Positions 11,487-20,699 of a stretch of DNA of 29,394 nucleotides are shown here, piece by piece. Position numbers and translations under genes: made by a program. The notes under the pieces are model-generated. The model worked only from the letters and a program-made list of their open reading frames with translations. It had not been told where the DNA came from and made no database searches. Numbering within the stretch: the stretch's first letter is position 1; each line of letters begins with the position of its first letter. Origin of the DNA: a virus; IMG/VR virus record IMGVR_UViG_3300029448_000279, positions 1 to 29,394 of that record; one strand, given 5' to 3'.

Positions 11487-11762
11487 CTATTCCTTTGGGT
11501 ATTTATCTTTAATTGTTTTTATTGTTTTTTTCCAACCATCTATTCCATTATGGTATATATCATCTAATTGATCTTCTATTCTTGGGTATTCATTTTCTCG
11601 TTTATCTTTATATGCTTCAGGGTCTGTCCACGCATTTACTTGTGTCCAATTAACAGTAACTTCTGCACCATTACTATCTGTAGCTACAATCGTTTCTTGC
11701 GTATCACCATTAATAGTAACTACTGAATTATGTATTGCTCGTATGGCTTTATGTAAATCCAT
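11487..11762 (-). CDS. XkdW-like tail fibre assembly protein (paralogue 1)
   Basis: A 91-residue protein starting MDLHKAIRAIHNS. The ATG at 11762 follows GGAGGTAGGAG and overlaps the previous stop as TAATG; a start at 11783 would lie within the fibre gene. The C-terminus has the XkdW-type signature EYPRIEDQLDDIYHNGIDGW...KDKYPKE. Its partner is presumably the 274-residue fibre directly upstream. Role inferred: folding or attachment of that fibre. Confidence 0.72.
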   Translation of the reverse strand: MDLHKAIRAIHNSVVTINGDTQETIVATDSNGAEVTVNWTQVNAWTDPEAYKDKRENEYPRIEDQLDDIYHNGIDGWKKTIKTIKDKYPKE

Positions 11763-12586
11763 TATGCTCCTACCTCCATACAAGTTAAACTTGATGCTCC
11801 TCTAAAAACATCATCTGCTGCTCTTCTGTTTATGTAAGAGGTATATGAACCACTACTTGATCTAAAATACAATTTGTAAGTAATTTCAGAAGTTGTATTA
11901 GGTGAATCTAAAAAATTATTTCCAAAAGCAGAATAATTATTATTACTCGTTGCATAGTGTGCTGAAGCATAATTATAAGAACTACCTCCTGTACCTAAAC
12001 CAATGGCATTATACCCACCACCTCCAATATCTCTGTAAGGTGTAAAAAAGAAATGTGCATTTGAATTATTTCCAGCAGTTCCCACATCAAACATTACTAA
12101 GACTTTACTAGATGTTGCTGATGGAGTTAAAGTTAAAGATAAGCCTGTAATAGCCACATCACTTGTACTGCTTGTACTTGCAGTATCAGATTTAAATGCC
12201 GATTGCACTTGTAATATTTTTCCAAATGAAGGAGTAACAAAAGTATTATCACCTCGTAAAAATGTTGTAGAGTCTTTTGTTCCTGTAGCTGATAACTCTC
12301 CTGTACCCACACTACCACTAGCAGGATTTATTGTACCTACTGCTCTACCTAAATATACACAGTACATATCATCTGAACTGCTTGTTGCTTCTGTCAATGT
12401 TAATGCAGTACCACTAGCTGAGTAAGCTGTAGTAGGCTCTTGTCTTACATTGTTTATAAATAGAGCTATGTCGTTAGCTGAGCTAACACTTTGAGATAAG
12501 GTATAACTAGTAGTGGCACTAGTCGTAAAGTCTTGCTTAGCAAGGGTCTGAAAGCTTGATGCTGGAGCTGGACCGATATATCCCAT
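11762..12586 (-). CDS. Tail fibre protein with MGYIGPAP N-terminal domain
   Basis: A 274-residue protein. The N-terminal domain (about 1-95) reads MGYIGPAPASSFQTLAKQDF, TTSYTLSQSV, IALFINNVRQEP, SGTALTLTEA and DMYCVYLGRAVGT. That series is common at the start of fibre genes in marine podovirus and myovirus genomes. A short GSVGTGELS / KDSTTFLRGDNTF linker leads to a Ser/Thr/Asn-rich C-terminal head (from about 125) unlike the heads of the 345- and 195-residue fibres. So this locus carries at least three head types. The gene starts 1 nt after the previous stop and has only a weak RBS. Confidence 0.72.
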   Translation of the reverse strand: MGYIGPAPASSFQTLAKQDFTTSATTSYTLSQSVSSANDIALFINNVRQEPTTAYSASGTALTLTEATSSSDDMYCVYLGRAVGTINPASGSVGTGELSATGTKDSTTFLRGDNTFVTPSFGKILQVQSAFKSDTASTSSTSDVAITGLSLTLTPSATSSKVLVMFDVGTAGNNSNAHFFFTPYRDIGGGGYNAIGLGTGGSSYNYASAHYATSNNNYSAFGNNFLDSPNTTSEITYKLYFRSSSGSYTSYINRRAADDVFRGASSLTCMEVGA

Positions 12587-12587
12587 A

Positions 12588-12914
12588 TTATGTACTTATT
12601 GCATCTACCACAGAAACCCACACATCAAGCGATGAGGCGGTATCAGAAATAACTTTTAAAGCATCTCCTGATTGTACAACAAATTTTGCACCACCATCCA
12701 AGACTTGTAATGCTGATCCAGAGGGAATAGATACATCCTTTACTAAATGAATATCATTACTGCCATCATTAATATAACAAGAAACTATAATTGCAGAGGT
12801 AGTTACATTAGCCAAACTTATACCGACAATAGTGTCAAAAGAGTCAGCGGTCAGAACTGTGGTAGCTCCTGTTCCTACATTGTTAGAAGTAAATCGTCTG
12901 AAATTCTGTGCCAT
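12588..12914 (-). CDS. Small beta-rich virion protein in fibre locus
   Basis: A 108-residue protein, RBS AAAGGAG. It begins MAQNFRRFTSNNVGTGATTV and is built of short hydrophobic strands (TIVGISLANV, AIIVSCYIND, SGSALQVLDG, GDALKVISD, LDVWVSVVD). This looks like a small jelly-roll or baseplate/fibre adaptor protein frequently found beside T7-type fibre genes in marine phages. It may link the gp17-like fibre to the other fibres. Role inferred from position. Confidence 0.6.
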   Translation of the reverse strand: MAQNFRRFTSNNVGTGATTVLTADSFDTIVGISLANVTTSAIIVSCYINDGSNDIHLVKDVSIPSGSALQVLDGGAKFVVQSGDALKVISDTASSLDVWVSVVDAIST

Positions 12915-12923
12915 ATTTCTCCT

Positions 12924-13679
12924 TTATAAAGCTATACTCATTGCTATTGAAAATCCAGCAGTTACTTCTCCAGCTGGTCCTTGAGGACCTGTCGCACCTG
13001 TAGCTCCTGTCGCACCTGTAGCTCCTGTCGCACCTGTAGCCCCTGTAGGACCTGTAGCTCCTGTAGCTCCTGTTGGTATTCCTAATGTTAAATTAAGTGT
13101 ATCTCCACTAACAGTTGCAGAACCTGTTGCACTAGCTCCAGCTGATAAAGTAGTTGTTGTTACATTACAGGTTGTTACACCCTTACTTAATAAAGTTAAA
13201 TCTGTACCACCTGTATTGTAGCCAATGACCTTATTGGCATTATCGGAGGCTGTATCGTTGTAGGGTACAGTTAGGCTTGGTGCTGTTGATCCTGTTACAA
13301 ACTCAGGTAACTGTAATGTTCTGTCAATCTTTTCTTCAAACTGTTGCAACACCATAATAGTGTTATCAAAATCTGTTTCTAATGATGCAGCTGTAAATGA
13401 AGCTCCTGTAGAATAAACACTTTCCCTTGATAAAGGTTTGTTAGCGAGGATGGTTAGTTTTTGTCCTGAAGACGGAGCTGAAGAATAATTAACTGTTCCT
13501 GTTCCGTCAGATGCTATGGTTACTGTATAATGTACCGAAAGAGTTTGCGTTGTTTCGCCAAGAATTACTTTAAGTTCAGAATCAGCATTGATCTGAAAAC
13601 TAAACGCAAAAGATGTTTGGCTGCCGTTCGTGGTGTATTGAACCCTGCGGTTTGTATCGTTAATGTTAAATGTTGCCAT
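12924..13679 (-). CDS. T7 gp17-like tail fibre, virion-attachment part with collagen-like stretch
   Basis: A 251-residue protein. Residues about 1-150 match the N-terminal domain of T7 gp17-type fibres: MATFNINDTNRRVQYTTNG, FAFSFQINADSELKVIL, YTVTIASDGTGTV, GQKLTILANKPLSRES, then TDFDNTIMVLQQFEEKIDR. This part binds the tail tube complex. After a short linker a collagen-like Gly-X-Y run (mostly GAT, GPT, GPQ, GPA) covers about 202-240, and the protein ends 12 residues later. A C-terminal head is missing, so the fibre is probably completed by the small proteins encoded downstream. First gene of the fibre locus. Confidence 0.85.
   Translation of the reverse strand: MATFNINDTNRRVQYTTNGSQTSFAFSFQINADSELKVILGETTQTLSVHYTVTIASDGTGTVNYSSAPSSGQKLTILANKPLSRESVYSTGASFTAASLETDFDNTIMVLQQFEEKIDRTLQLPEFVTGSTAPSLTVPYNDTASDNANKVIGYNTGGTDLTLLSKGVTTCNVTTTTLSAGASATGSATVSGDTLNLTLGIPTGATGATGPTGATGATGATGATGATGATGPQGPAGEVTAGFSIAMSIAL
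12991..13062. repeat. 18-bp tandem repeat encoding collagen-like Gly-Ala-Thr
   Basis: Four 18-bp units in register: two identical (12991-13008, 13009-13026), a third with one change, and a fourth more diverged. On the minus strand each encodes two Gly-X-Y triplets. Unit loss or gain by slippage would change fibre shaft length in steps of six residues without breaking the frame. Confidence 0.85.
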
Positions 13680-13706
13680 GTAATTCTCGCTTATAATATT
13701 TATACA

Positions 13707-16547
13707 CTATTCTCGCCCTAAATAAAAGTTTAATTTCTGTGTTTCACTATCAGTTCCTTCATACAATTTTTCTTTTGCAGCTTTTCTTTTGTTGGCTACA
13801 ATGGTATTTAAAAGGTCAAATTTTTCTTCTGGGTCAATAATTTCAAAATATCTTTTTCCTAATTTACCTTTACCACTTATGGTATCTTCTAATTTAGGTA
13901 TTAAAGAAGTATTAATATTGTAGTTAGGTTCACCATATATGTTGCCCCTATCATCAACTTCATTTATTAATCCAACATATGTATTATACAAAGGTGCTGA
14001 CAATTCAACTCGTTCTTTACCTGATAAGAATACACTTGGATGTTTTGAAAAAGCTCTACCTGTTTTATTTGCTAAGTCTATTAACTCTAACTCCAATGGT
14101 GTTTCTTGTCTACTCGTAGTTCTTTTAATGGGGTTAAAATATTCATCCCATCTACCCTCTGTCTGTGTTAATTCCTCACCCCAAAAATTTAATTTAGGGG
14201 ATAGACCACTACTAAAACGAGGGTTTCTTGATTTAGCTCTTTGTAGAGCAATATAATAACCTCTCATCCAGGAAGGTAATTCTCGTATTTGTTGCAGATC
14301 ATCTAATTTATAAGTTTCACTTAATTGAGGATCACCTACTCGTTCTAATGTAGCGGTAAAAGAAGAACTACTTACAGGAAAAACATCTGTGTATTCATTT
14401 AAATAATCAAATACCATACCTGAAGCTGGTCCAGCTACTCTACCAACTGTACTTGCTACATCACCACCTTTTTGACCTAAAAATTTAAATAGTGTTTCTG
14501 CACTTCTTTTTGGGTCACTTGAGAAATCTGAAAATAATCTTGAAATTTCTGAAACACCTTGAAGAAAAGGAAGTTGTCCAGCATAAGAAGTTATACTTGT
14601 CGTTAATGAATTTACTAAACCTTGAATTACACTTGGGTCTGATTCATTTTGCATATAATAAGCTAAATCAGCTGACATAGCTAATATACCAGATATAGGG
14701 TCAAAGCGAGAAAAACTTGTCCATTCATAACTACCATCATCTTGTTTTACACCAATACTATATTGAGGTATTCCTGCACCTTGCCAATATTTTTTTGCAC
14801 CTTTTGCTGAAGGACCAGCACCTGTAATTCTAATGTCATCACCAAAGAAACCAGAAGAAGCTGCAACCATTGTAGCTGCTATTGAATTACCTACTAATAA
14901 TTTTCCAACTAATTGGTCAAATTCTCTGCCTGAAGCATTTTTTAATTGTACATAAAATTTAGGATTAGCTGCGTTTAAAGTTGACCCTAATGCTTCTTTA
15001 ATTACATTTGTTGGAGTTCTAACAAAAGGGATTATATATCTCATAAACGGACTTATTTCCATTAATTTTTTAACACCTATTTCAGGAATTGAATTACCTA
15101 ATTCTTGTTGAAAGGTCATTCGTTTTGAAAATTGTTTAGCTCCCTCTATAGTGCCTTCTGATGGATTTTCCATAGCATCCACAAAAGTTTCAACAAATTG
15201 ATCTATTGCATCTTGTGATGTAGAACCATCAGCTTTTCTTGTAATTTGATAAGCCTTCATTGCATCTTTATATGCTTCTTTATAGATAAATCTCTTTCTT
15301 GATATGACTTTATAATACTCATCACCAGCTGCTAAAAACCTTCCTGGTAAACTATTATAAGAACCTATGACACTTAATGCAGCTCCTGGAACATCACCTT
15401 CTTTAAATTGTTTAATAATGTCTGATAAATTTCTATGTTTACCAATAGCATTTAAATCTTGTAATTCAGTTTTTGTTAATAAATCTGGAGCTTGTCCATC
15501 AAGAAAAGTTTTGCTCATAAGTGTAAGAGCATCTAATTGTGATGCAAATCCACCAACTAATTCAGCAGCAGCCTCACCCACAAAAACTCTGTCCAATTCA
15601 TCAAACTCTTGACCAGCTAATTTTTTTGTGCCTGTTCTAACTGTACCAACTAATCCAGCTACACCTGTATCTGCTAGAGTTTTAAATTGAAAAGCAAGGT
15701 TAGATGCAAAATTAACCATGTGTGTAACAGGTGATGATAATAGAGCATTAATATATATTTCTTGTAAGACATCATTGGCTTTTGCAAATGGTCCTTTCTG
15801 TTCAATAAATCTACTTTTTTTGTTCGTAGGTATTGCTAGAAAAGTTTTAGCTCGTTGTTTGATCATTGGTATGTTATCACTTTGTCTTGGTATTTCTTGA
15901 AATACTACATTTTCAATAACTTCTTTACCAAACGGATCACGCAATCCTCTTGCCATTTCTGATTTTACAGCCTTAATATTAAGTCCAACATTTTTATTTA
16001 TAGATGATAAAAATTGAATTTCTTCATCAAGGTCTTTAATTTCTTTTGTTGATGTGTTTGGCAGTTCTCTTATTTTTTTATAATTGTTTTCTATCTTTCT
16101 TAAATTTTTATGAACAACCAACATACCAGCAAAAAGATTTTCTGCTTTAGTTAGTTCTCCTGGTTTTAATTTTAATAAAGTTCTAATCGTATTTACTTCC
16201 CCTAACTCTCTAGCATACTGTATCATGTCACTTGTTTTTATTTTTCCTCTTTTAAGAAAGTTAAACAAGTCAGCATTTTTATTTTTAATAGCATTTAGAT
16301 ACGAACCAATTTCATCTGTCGGTATGTCCATAGCATCAAGATTCTGTAAAACTTGTCGCCCATCTATTGTTGTATCTTCTGCAAAAATTTTATTAAATGC
16401 TTCTGACATAGCATCAGCTTCAGCTTTAGTGGTTTTTTGTATTATTAATTTACCTTCTTGTTCTACAACATCTCTATCGTCAGGAATGTCTTTTCCATAC
16501 ACTCTCTTTTCAGCAGCTTCAAATATTTTTTTAATTTTCTTAACCAT
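13707..16547 (-). CDS. Large internal virion (ejection) protein, 946 residues
   Basis: The longest gene, at the position of T7 gp16. The N-terminal third is charged and helical (KIKKIFEAAEKRVYGK..., then a coiled-coil region around 100-200). A middle block contains NALLSSPVTHMVNFASN (about 260-280), LPGRFLAAGDEYYKVISRKR (about 400) and ISPFMRYIIPFVRTPTNVIK (about 500). These are typical of large polyvalent/ejection-type proteins of podoviruses. A hydrophobic segment follows near 540-560 (LLVGNSIAATMVAASSGFFG). No lysozyme or transglycosylase motif was seen, unlike T7 gp16. Likely packed in the head and ejected to extend the tail across the envelope. TAATG-coupled to the upstream gene. Confidence 0.75.
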   Translation of the reverse strand: MVKKIKKIFEAAEKRVYGKDIPDDRDVVEQEGKLIIQKTTKAEADAMSEAFNKIFAEDTTIDGRQVLQNLDAMDIPTDEIGSYLNAIKNKNADLFNFLKRGKIKTSDMIQYARELGEVNTIRTLLKLKPGELTKAENLFAGMLVVHKNLRKIENNYKKIRELPNTSTKEIKDLDEEIQFLSSINKNVGLNIKAVKSEMARGLRDPFGKEVIENVVFQEIPRQSDNIPMIKQRAKTFLAIPTNKKSRFIEQKGPFAKANDVLQEIYINALLSSPVTHMVNFASNLAFQFKTLADTGVAGLVGTVRTGTKKLAGQEFDELDRVFVGEAAAELVGGFASQLDALTLMSKTFLDGQAPDLLTKTELQDLNAIGKHRNLSDIIKQFKEGDVPGAALSVIGSYNSLPGRFLAAGDEYYKVISRKRFIYKEAYKDAMKAYQITRKADGSTSQDAIDQFVETFVDAMENPSEGTIEGAKQFSKRMTFQQELGNSIPEIGVKKLMEISPFMRYIIPFVRTPTNVIKEALGSTLNAANPKFYVQLKNASGREFDQLVGKLLVGNSIAATMVAASSGFFGDDIRITGAGPSAKGAKKYWQGAGIPQYSIGVKQDDGSYEWTSFSRFDPISGILAMSADLAYYMQNESDPSVIQGLVNSLTTSITSYAGQLPFLQGVSEISRLFSDFSSDPKRSAETLFKFLGQKGGDVASTVGRVAGPASGMVFDYLNEYTDVFPVSSSSFTATLERVGDPQLSETYKLDDLQQIRELPSWMRGYYIALQRAKSRNPRFSSGLSPKLNFWGEELTQTEGRWDEYFNPIKRTTSRQETPLELELIDLANKTGRAFSKHPSVFLSGKERVELSAPLYNTYVGLINEVDDRGNIYGEPNYNINTSLIPKLEDTISGKGKLGKRYFEIIDPEEKFDLLNTIVANKRKAAKEKLYEGTDSETQKLNFYLGRE

Positions 16548-18334
16548 TACTCGTTCTCCATAGAAGTTCCTGTTTCAAGTAATGTTATACCACCTAAAGA
16601 TAGTAATGGCATTTTACCTTGCATAAATTTTTTAAATACTTCTTCTTTATTCATATTGGTTAATTGAGATGTTACATCTATTCTATCTTCTATTAACTCA
16701 ACAATAGTTTTTGGTTCAGATGCTAGTCCTGTTTTTTCTCCGTTAGCAAACCATGATAAAGATTGTGCTTCGGCTGGTTTTACTCCAGCTTTCTCAGCAA
16801 CCTTTTTATAAATATCTGAAAATACTGCATACTCAGTTTGTTTGCTAATTTTATTTAGAGTCTGACTTGCTAAACCATCTCTTACCATTGTAGAAACATC
16901 AAGTGAGTTAGGATCTTTTTTATACATAGCTTGAAACTTCTTAGTTTTATCTGGGGTCTTACCTCCTATCCATTCAATAGGTACTGATCCTGGTTCTAAT
17001 TCATTAAGCACATCAATAACCGCTCTGATAGCATGAGTATCCACTGTAACACCTTCTAAGTTACCGGTTAGATTTTCAGAAAAGGTAGCTGGTTTAGGAT
17101 TTTTATCAAAGCTAATACCTTCAGCTTTTGTATCTTCAATAAGTTGTCTATGTAATCCTTTAGGACCAATTATCATAGGATACCCTTTTTCGTTTATACC
17201 ATCACCGCCAGGTCCTATTATTTTACCTATATCTATCCCAAGATTTTCTTTCACCCCTACTAGAGTTGCATTCCGTAAATTTTCTTCTGTCTGTGTTCTT
17301 GGACTTGTCGCAGCATAATTTTTACTAAACTTTTTAAGTTGTTCTATTGCTGTTTCTTTAGGTATTCCAAGCTCCACAGCCTTTTTAATAATTGGTGCGG
17401 TGTTATAAAAGTATTGAATGTTTCTACCTTTAAATGGAATTATTCGCTTTGCCAAGACATCTGCAATAGCATCTGATTTATCTTCTAAAGGTTTTGCTCG
17501 GTTCTTTAATGGATATGCTTGACCTTCAGTTTGTCTTGGTACAGGTGTCTCTTTTTGTTCTACCTCTAATTTTTTATAGGCATCTTCAGATGTATCAAAT
17601 AATTTATTTTGTCCACTTGGCATAATTCTGTCCTTTGGTGGTAATTGCATTTGTTCTGCCCTTTTTTCTAAAACAAGTTTAGTATCTTCCATAATATTGC
17701 TAGGAGCTAGTTTAGATAAACCTTTATCCACCATCTTACCCATTTCACCTACACCCATACTTGATACAGTTACTGAACCTTTATCTTCATCTAATCTTTT
17801 TTGTGCAGACTCACCTACTTGTTCTAACTTCTTCTTAGTACCTTTTATTATTTGTGGAGCTTTAGCTATACCTACACCAACAGGACCAGCAACATCAAAA
17901 AACTCACCTAAAGAAAAACCTGCTTTTGCATCCTCTTTCATTTCTGGTGAATATGTTTCTAAACTATCAACAGTTTTATCCCATGCCTCTTTATAAAATT
18001 CTGAACCAGGTATTATACCACCTTTAGAAAATTCACTAAAACCTTTAGAAAAAGCATCTAATTTTTTACCATCTTCTGCTGACACAGCATCCTTAATACC
18101 ATTTATTAATCCAAGTAGATCAGTAGGTAATCCTGCGGTTGCACCTAATACTCCTGCACCTGTGCCTACAACCGCAGCTCCTACTCTTTGTAAACCTTGC
18201 CCAACATTTTCTAATGTTGACATCTCGTCTTTTATTCTAGCAACAGGAATCCCTTGCTCATTTAAGACAAGCTCATAATCAATTCCTAATTCATCATACT
18301 CACTTCTTTTTGATAATTCTTCCATTACATCCAT
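16547..18334 (-). CDS. Internal virion/ejection protein, 595 residues
   Basis: The N-terminus is charged, followed by a Gly/Ala-rich amphipathic or hydrophobic stretch (VGAAVVGTGAGVLGATAGLP, about 52-71) that could insert in membrane, and a second (GPVGVGIAKAPQ, about 150). The C-terminal half contains LTGNLEGVTVDTHAIRAVID and YAVFSDIYKKVAEKAG ... EAQSLSWFANG, a conserved-looking block in marine podovirus virion proteins whose activity I cannot name. The protein ends LLSLGGITLLETG. Placed between two other internal proteins, it is probably part of the ejectosome. Confidence 0.65.
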   Translation of the reverse strand: MDVMEELSKRSEYDELGIDYELVLNEQGIPVARIKDEMSTLENVGQGLQRVGAAVVGTGAGVLGATAGLPTDLLGLINGIKDAVSAEDGKKLDAFSKGFSEFSKGGIIPGSEFYKEAWDKTVDSLETYSPEMKEDAKAGFSLGEFFDVAGPVGVGIAKAPQIIKGTKKKLEQVGESAQKRLDEDKGSVTVSSMGVGEMGKMVDKGLSKLAPSNIMEDTKLVLEKRAEQMQLPPKDRIMPSGQNKLFDTSEDAYKKLEVEQKETPVPRQTEGQAYPLKNRAKPLEDKSDAIADVLAKRIIPFKGRNIQYFYNTAPIIKKAVELGIPKETAIEQLKKFSKNYAATSPRTQTEENLRNATLVGVKENLGIDIGKIIGPGGDGINEKGYPMIIGPKGLHRQLIEDTKAEGISFDKNPKPATFSENLTGNLEGVTVDTHAIRAVIDVLNELEPGSVPIEWIGGKTPDKTKKFQAMYKKDPNSLDVSTMVRDGLASQTLNKISKQTEYAVFSDIYKKVAEKAGVKPAEAQSLSWFANGEKTGLASEPKTIVELIEDRIDVTSQLTNMNKEEVFKKFMQGKMPLLSLGGITLLETGTSMENE

Positions 18335-18336
18335 AG

Positions 18337-20100
18337 TTATTTACCTTCTCTTATTTTAATTAAGTTATCTAATTGTGTTTGTATCCTTTGTAGATTAGTT
18401 AACCTTTTACCATACCTTTTTTTTACAGATGAAAAACTGCTGTCTGGAACTTCTTGTTTAATTATTTTTGTTAAGAATGTTATAGCTTCGTCTATATCAA
18501 TAGTTTGTTTAGGATTATCTGTTTGTCCACCATATTTAAAATATGCAACTTTATTAAGTATGTTTTGTTTATCCGCAACAAGTTCTTTAAAAGCCTCATC
18601 TTGTAAAGCTGTAATTAAAGATTTTTCTTTTTTATCAAGGTTAGCTTTAACATCATAATATTCACCTTTTTTTTTAGCTGCTAAATACTCTTGAAAAACA
18701 TCATCAATAATCTGACTAGCAATCTGTCTATCATTCTTTTCGTCCTTATTAAAACCTTCAACAGAAACATCAAGTTTGTATTTAGTTTTAAATATTTGAG
18801 TTTGTTTAGTAAAAAGATTATCGTTATTCTGTTGTATTTTTTTTGATAAATCTTGAAAAATGTTATCTTTTATATTTTCTCTATTATCAAGTAAATCTGC
18901 TGAAATAAGACTACCATTATTACCTTTTTCTATTAAATTGTTTTCTATATCAATTTGTTCTTGAGTTTGTATTAATGGTGCAAAACTTGAACCTCTTTTA
19001 TCTAACTCTGTTTTTTTTTCGTTTTGTATCTTTAGTGGTAATAAAGGTAAAATTTTTTCTGCAAGTTCATAATTGTCAGATACTATAGCATCATCAAACC
19101 TTTTAGAATTAATTTTATCTTGACTCTCAATATTTTCTACTTGTCTTTTCTTTGCATTAGATATTTTTTTATCTTCATCCATTAAATATTGTTCTAATTT
19201 TTTTTTTTCTTCTGGTTTTAAAAAGTTATAAATCGCATCTATATTTTTATTACCTGTTCTACCATTAATAATTAAAGCCTCTGCATCGTCACTTGCTTTG
19301 TCGTTTATAAGAGCTTCTTGAGCAGCTGCATAATATAATGTTTGCACAAAATCTTTTCTATAATCTTTAAGACTACCTTCTAATGTAGAACGACTAACAT
19401 TTAAAATTTGAGCGGCATCAGATAAATCTCTATTATGTTTAACATATAAATCATTGATACTACCTCCAGCATCTACAATAGCAGTTATTTCTTTTGGCAG
19501 TTTATCTAAACCAACTTGAAACATTTCTGTAAATTTTCTTTTATCATTTTCTAAATCTTGTTTTGCAATTTCTTTATAGTAATCTTTTAAATAACCATTA
19601 GCTGTAACACTTAATGAGGCTTTTAATTTTGTATTAACTTCAGGAAAGTTTTTTGTCAAAGATGTAAAACCAAGAATTGTTGCATCTAATTGATCGCCAT
19701 ACTCTTCAGGTGATATTCTGTTAGCTTTAGCTTGTATATCTAACTCGGTAAATGATTTTACTGCTTGAGTTTCTACATCTAAAACTAAACCTTCAAGGGC
19801 AGCACTTCTCGCAAACTTACCTTTTGTACCATATCCATAACCTTTAAAAACATCTTCTCCGGTTTGATTTGCTTTTTTTATTTGTTCAAGAGTAATCGGA
19901 TTGGTAGCTCCATATAATGCACCTTCTTCCTGAACTCTCGTTTCCATTTCCTTAAAAAAGAAATTGGTCATTTGATTTAAATTTTCTGACAAAGCGGACA
20001 TTCCAGATTGTGCCTGGTTATATACACCCATTTCTGCCTCTGACGATGGAGAGTAGCGAGGACCTAGAAATTGTCTTTGATATGTTCTTCTTGTTGCCAT
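18337..20100 (-). CDS. Internal virion protein, T7 gp15-like by position, 587 residues
   Basis: Predicted almost entirely helical and highly charged, with many Lys, Asp, Glu, Gln and Asn. The N-terminus has RRTYQRQFLGPRYSPSSEAE, then a helix (MSALSENLNQMTNFFFKEME) and a conserved-looking Gly/Tyr patch (GYGYGTKGKFARSAALEG, about 88-105). Order after the gp14-like gene and before two large proteins matches T7 14-15-16. It likely forms part of the inner core and the periplasmic tunnel. Assignment rests on synteny, size and helical character rather than on a motif. TAATG-coupled to the previous gene. Confidence 0.65.
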   Translation of the reverse strand: MATRRTYQRQFLGPRYSPSSEAEMGVYNQAQSGMSALSENLNQMTNFFFKEMETRVQEEGALYGATNPITLEQIKKANQTGEDVFKGYGYGTKGKFARSAALEGLVLDVETQAVKSFTELDIQAKANRISPEEYGDQLDATILGFTSLTKNFPEVNTKLKASLSVTANGYLKDYYKEIAKQDLENDKRKFTEMFQVGLDKLPKEITAIVDAGGSINDLYVKHNRDLSDAAQILNVSRSTLEGSLKDYRKDFVQTLYYAAAQEALINDKASDDAEALIINGRTGNKNIDAIYNFLKPEEKKKLEQYLMDEDKKISNAKKRQVENIESQDKINSKRFDDAIVSDNYELAEKILPLLPLKIQNEKKTELDKRGSSFAPLIQTQEQIDIENNLIEKGNNGSLISADLLDNRENIKDNIFQDLSKKIQQNNDNLFTKQTQIFKTKYKLDVSVEGFNKDEKNDRQIASQIIDDVFQEYLAAKKKGEYYDVKANLDKKEKSLITALQDEAFKELVADKQNILNKVAYFKYGGQTDNPKQTIDIDEAITFLTKIIKQEVPDSSFSSVKKRYGKRLTNLQRIQTQLDNLIKIREGK

Positions 20101-20699
20101 TATAATGCTACTCCTGGAGTACCACCAAAAGCCGATCCAAATCTAACATACCCAGGTACATTTGTTGTTCCAGCTGCGCTTATGCCTTGGAAAGCACTAG
20201 CTGAATATCCTGTTGATGCACCAGAACTTAATCCACTAAACGCACCAGATAAACCAACCTGTAATGCTGCCATACCCAAACCACTTAATGCCGAACTTCT
20301 AGCTTGTGCTTGTGCCATCTGTCCTCTGTACTCTAAATAACGAGCTTCCCTATCCGCTTTTTCTACAGCTAATAAAGCCTCTTCTTCTTGAACATTTACA
20401 TCAAGAGCAGCTGGTCTTAAAATCTGTTGTTTACTTACAGTATCAACAGAACCAACAAAAGGATTTACTGCGCTTGCATAACCACCAGCTATGTTACTAG
20501 CTAAAGCTACCTTTGCTCGTCTTAATATTTCATTGGCTTTTTCTTTAGCACTAACCGCTTCTATTCTACCTTCTAATCGTCTGTTTCTAGCTTGAGCTTC
20601 ATAGGCTTGTCTTTGTATCTTACCACCAGCAACAGTTGCCTGATATTGTCGGTAAGACAAAAATAAACCAATTCCACCAAATACCGCTGAAGCACTCAT
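20100..20699 (-). CDS. Internal virion protein, T7 gp14-like
   Basis: A 199-residue protein. An N-terminal hydrophobic segment (AVFGGIGLFLSYRQYQ) is followed by a long Ala/Gln/Arg/Glu-rich helix (QRQAYEAQARNRRLEGRIEA), a conserved-looking GGYASAVNPFVGSV patch, another helix, and a Gly/Ser/Ala-rich hydrophobic C-terminus. This is the architecture of gp14-type core proteins, which insert into the outer membrane on ejection. It directly follows tail tubular protein B, overlapping it by 4 nt (ATGA), and precedes the gp15-like gene. Confidence 0.75.
   Translation of the reverse strand: MSASAVFGGIGLFLSYRQYQATVAGGKIQRQAYEAQARNRRLEGRIEAVSAKEKANEILRRAKVALASNIAGGYASAVNPFVGSVDTVSKQQILRPAALDVNVQEEEALLAVEKADREARYLEYRGQMAQAQARSSALSGLGMAALQVGLSGAFSGLSSGASTGYSASAFQGISAAGTTNVPGYVRFGSAFGGTPGVAL

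Noticed and set aside
12991-13062. Regular repeats considered as a CRISPR array
   Set aside because: Units are contiguous 18-mers without spacers and encode collagen-like Gly-X-Y inside a fibre gene.
13680-13706. GCGAGAAT direct repeat with a TATAAT-like box between the 946-residue gene and the fibre gene
   Set aside because: Repeat is 8 bp and one copy is coding; no -35 at suitable spacing.
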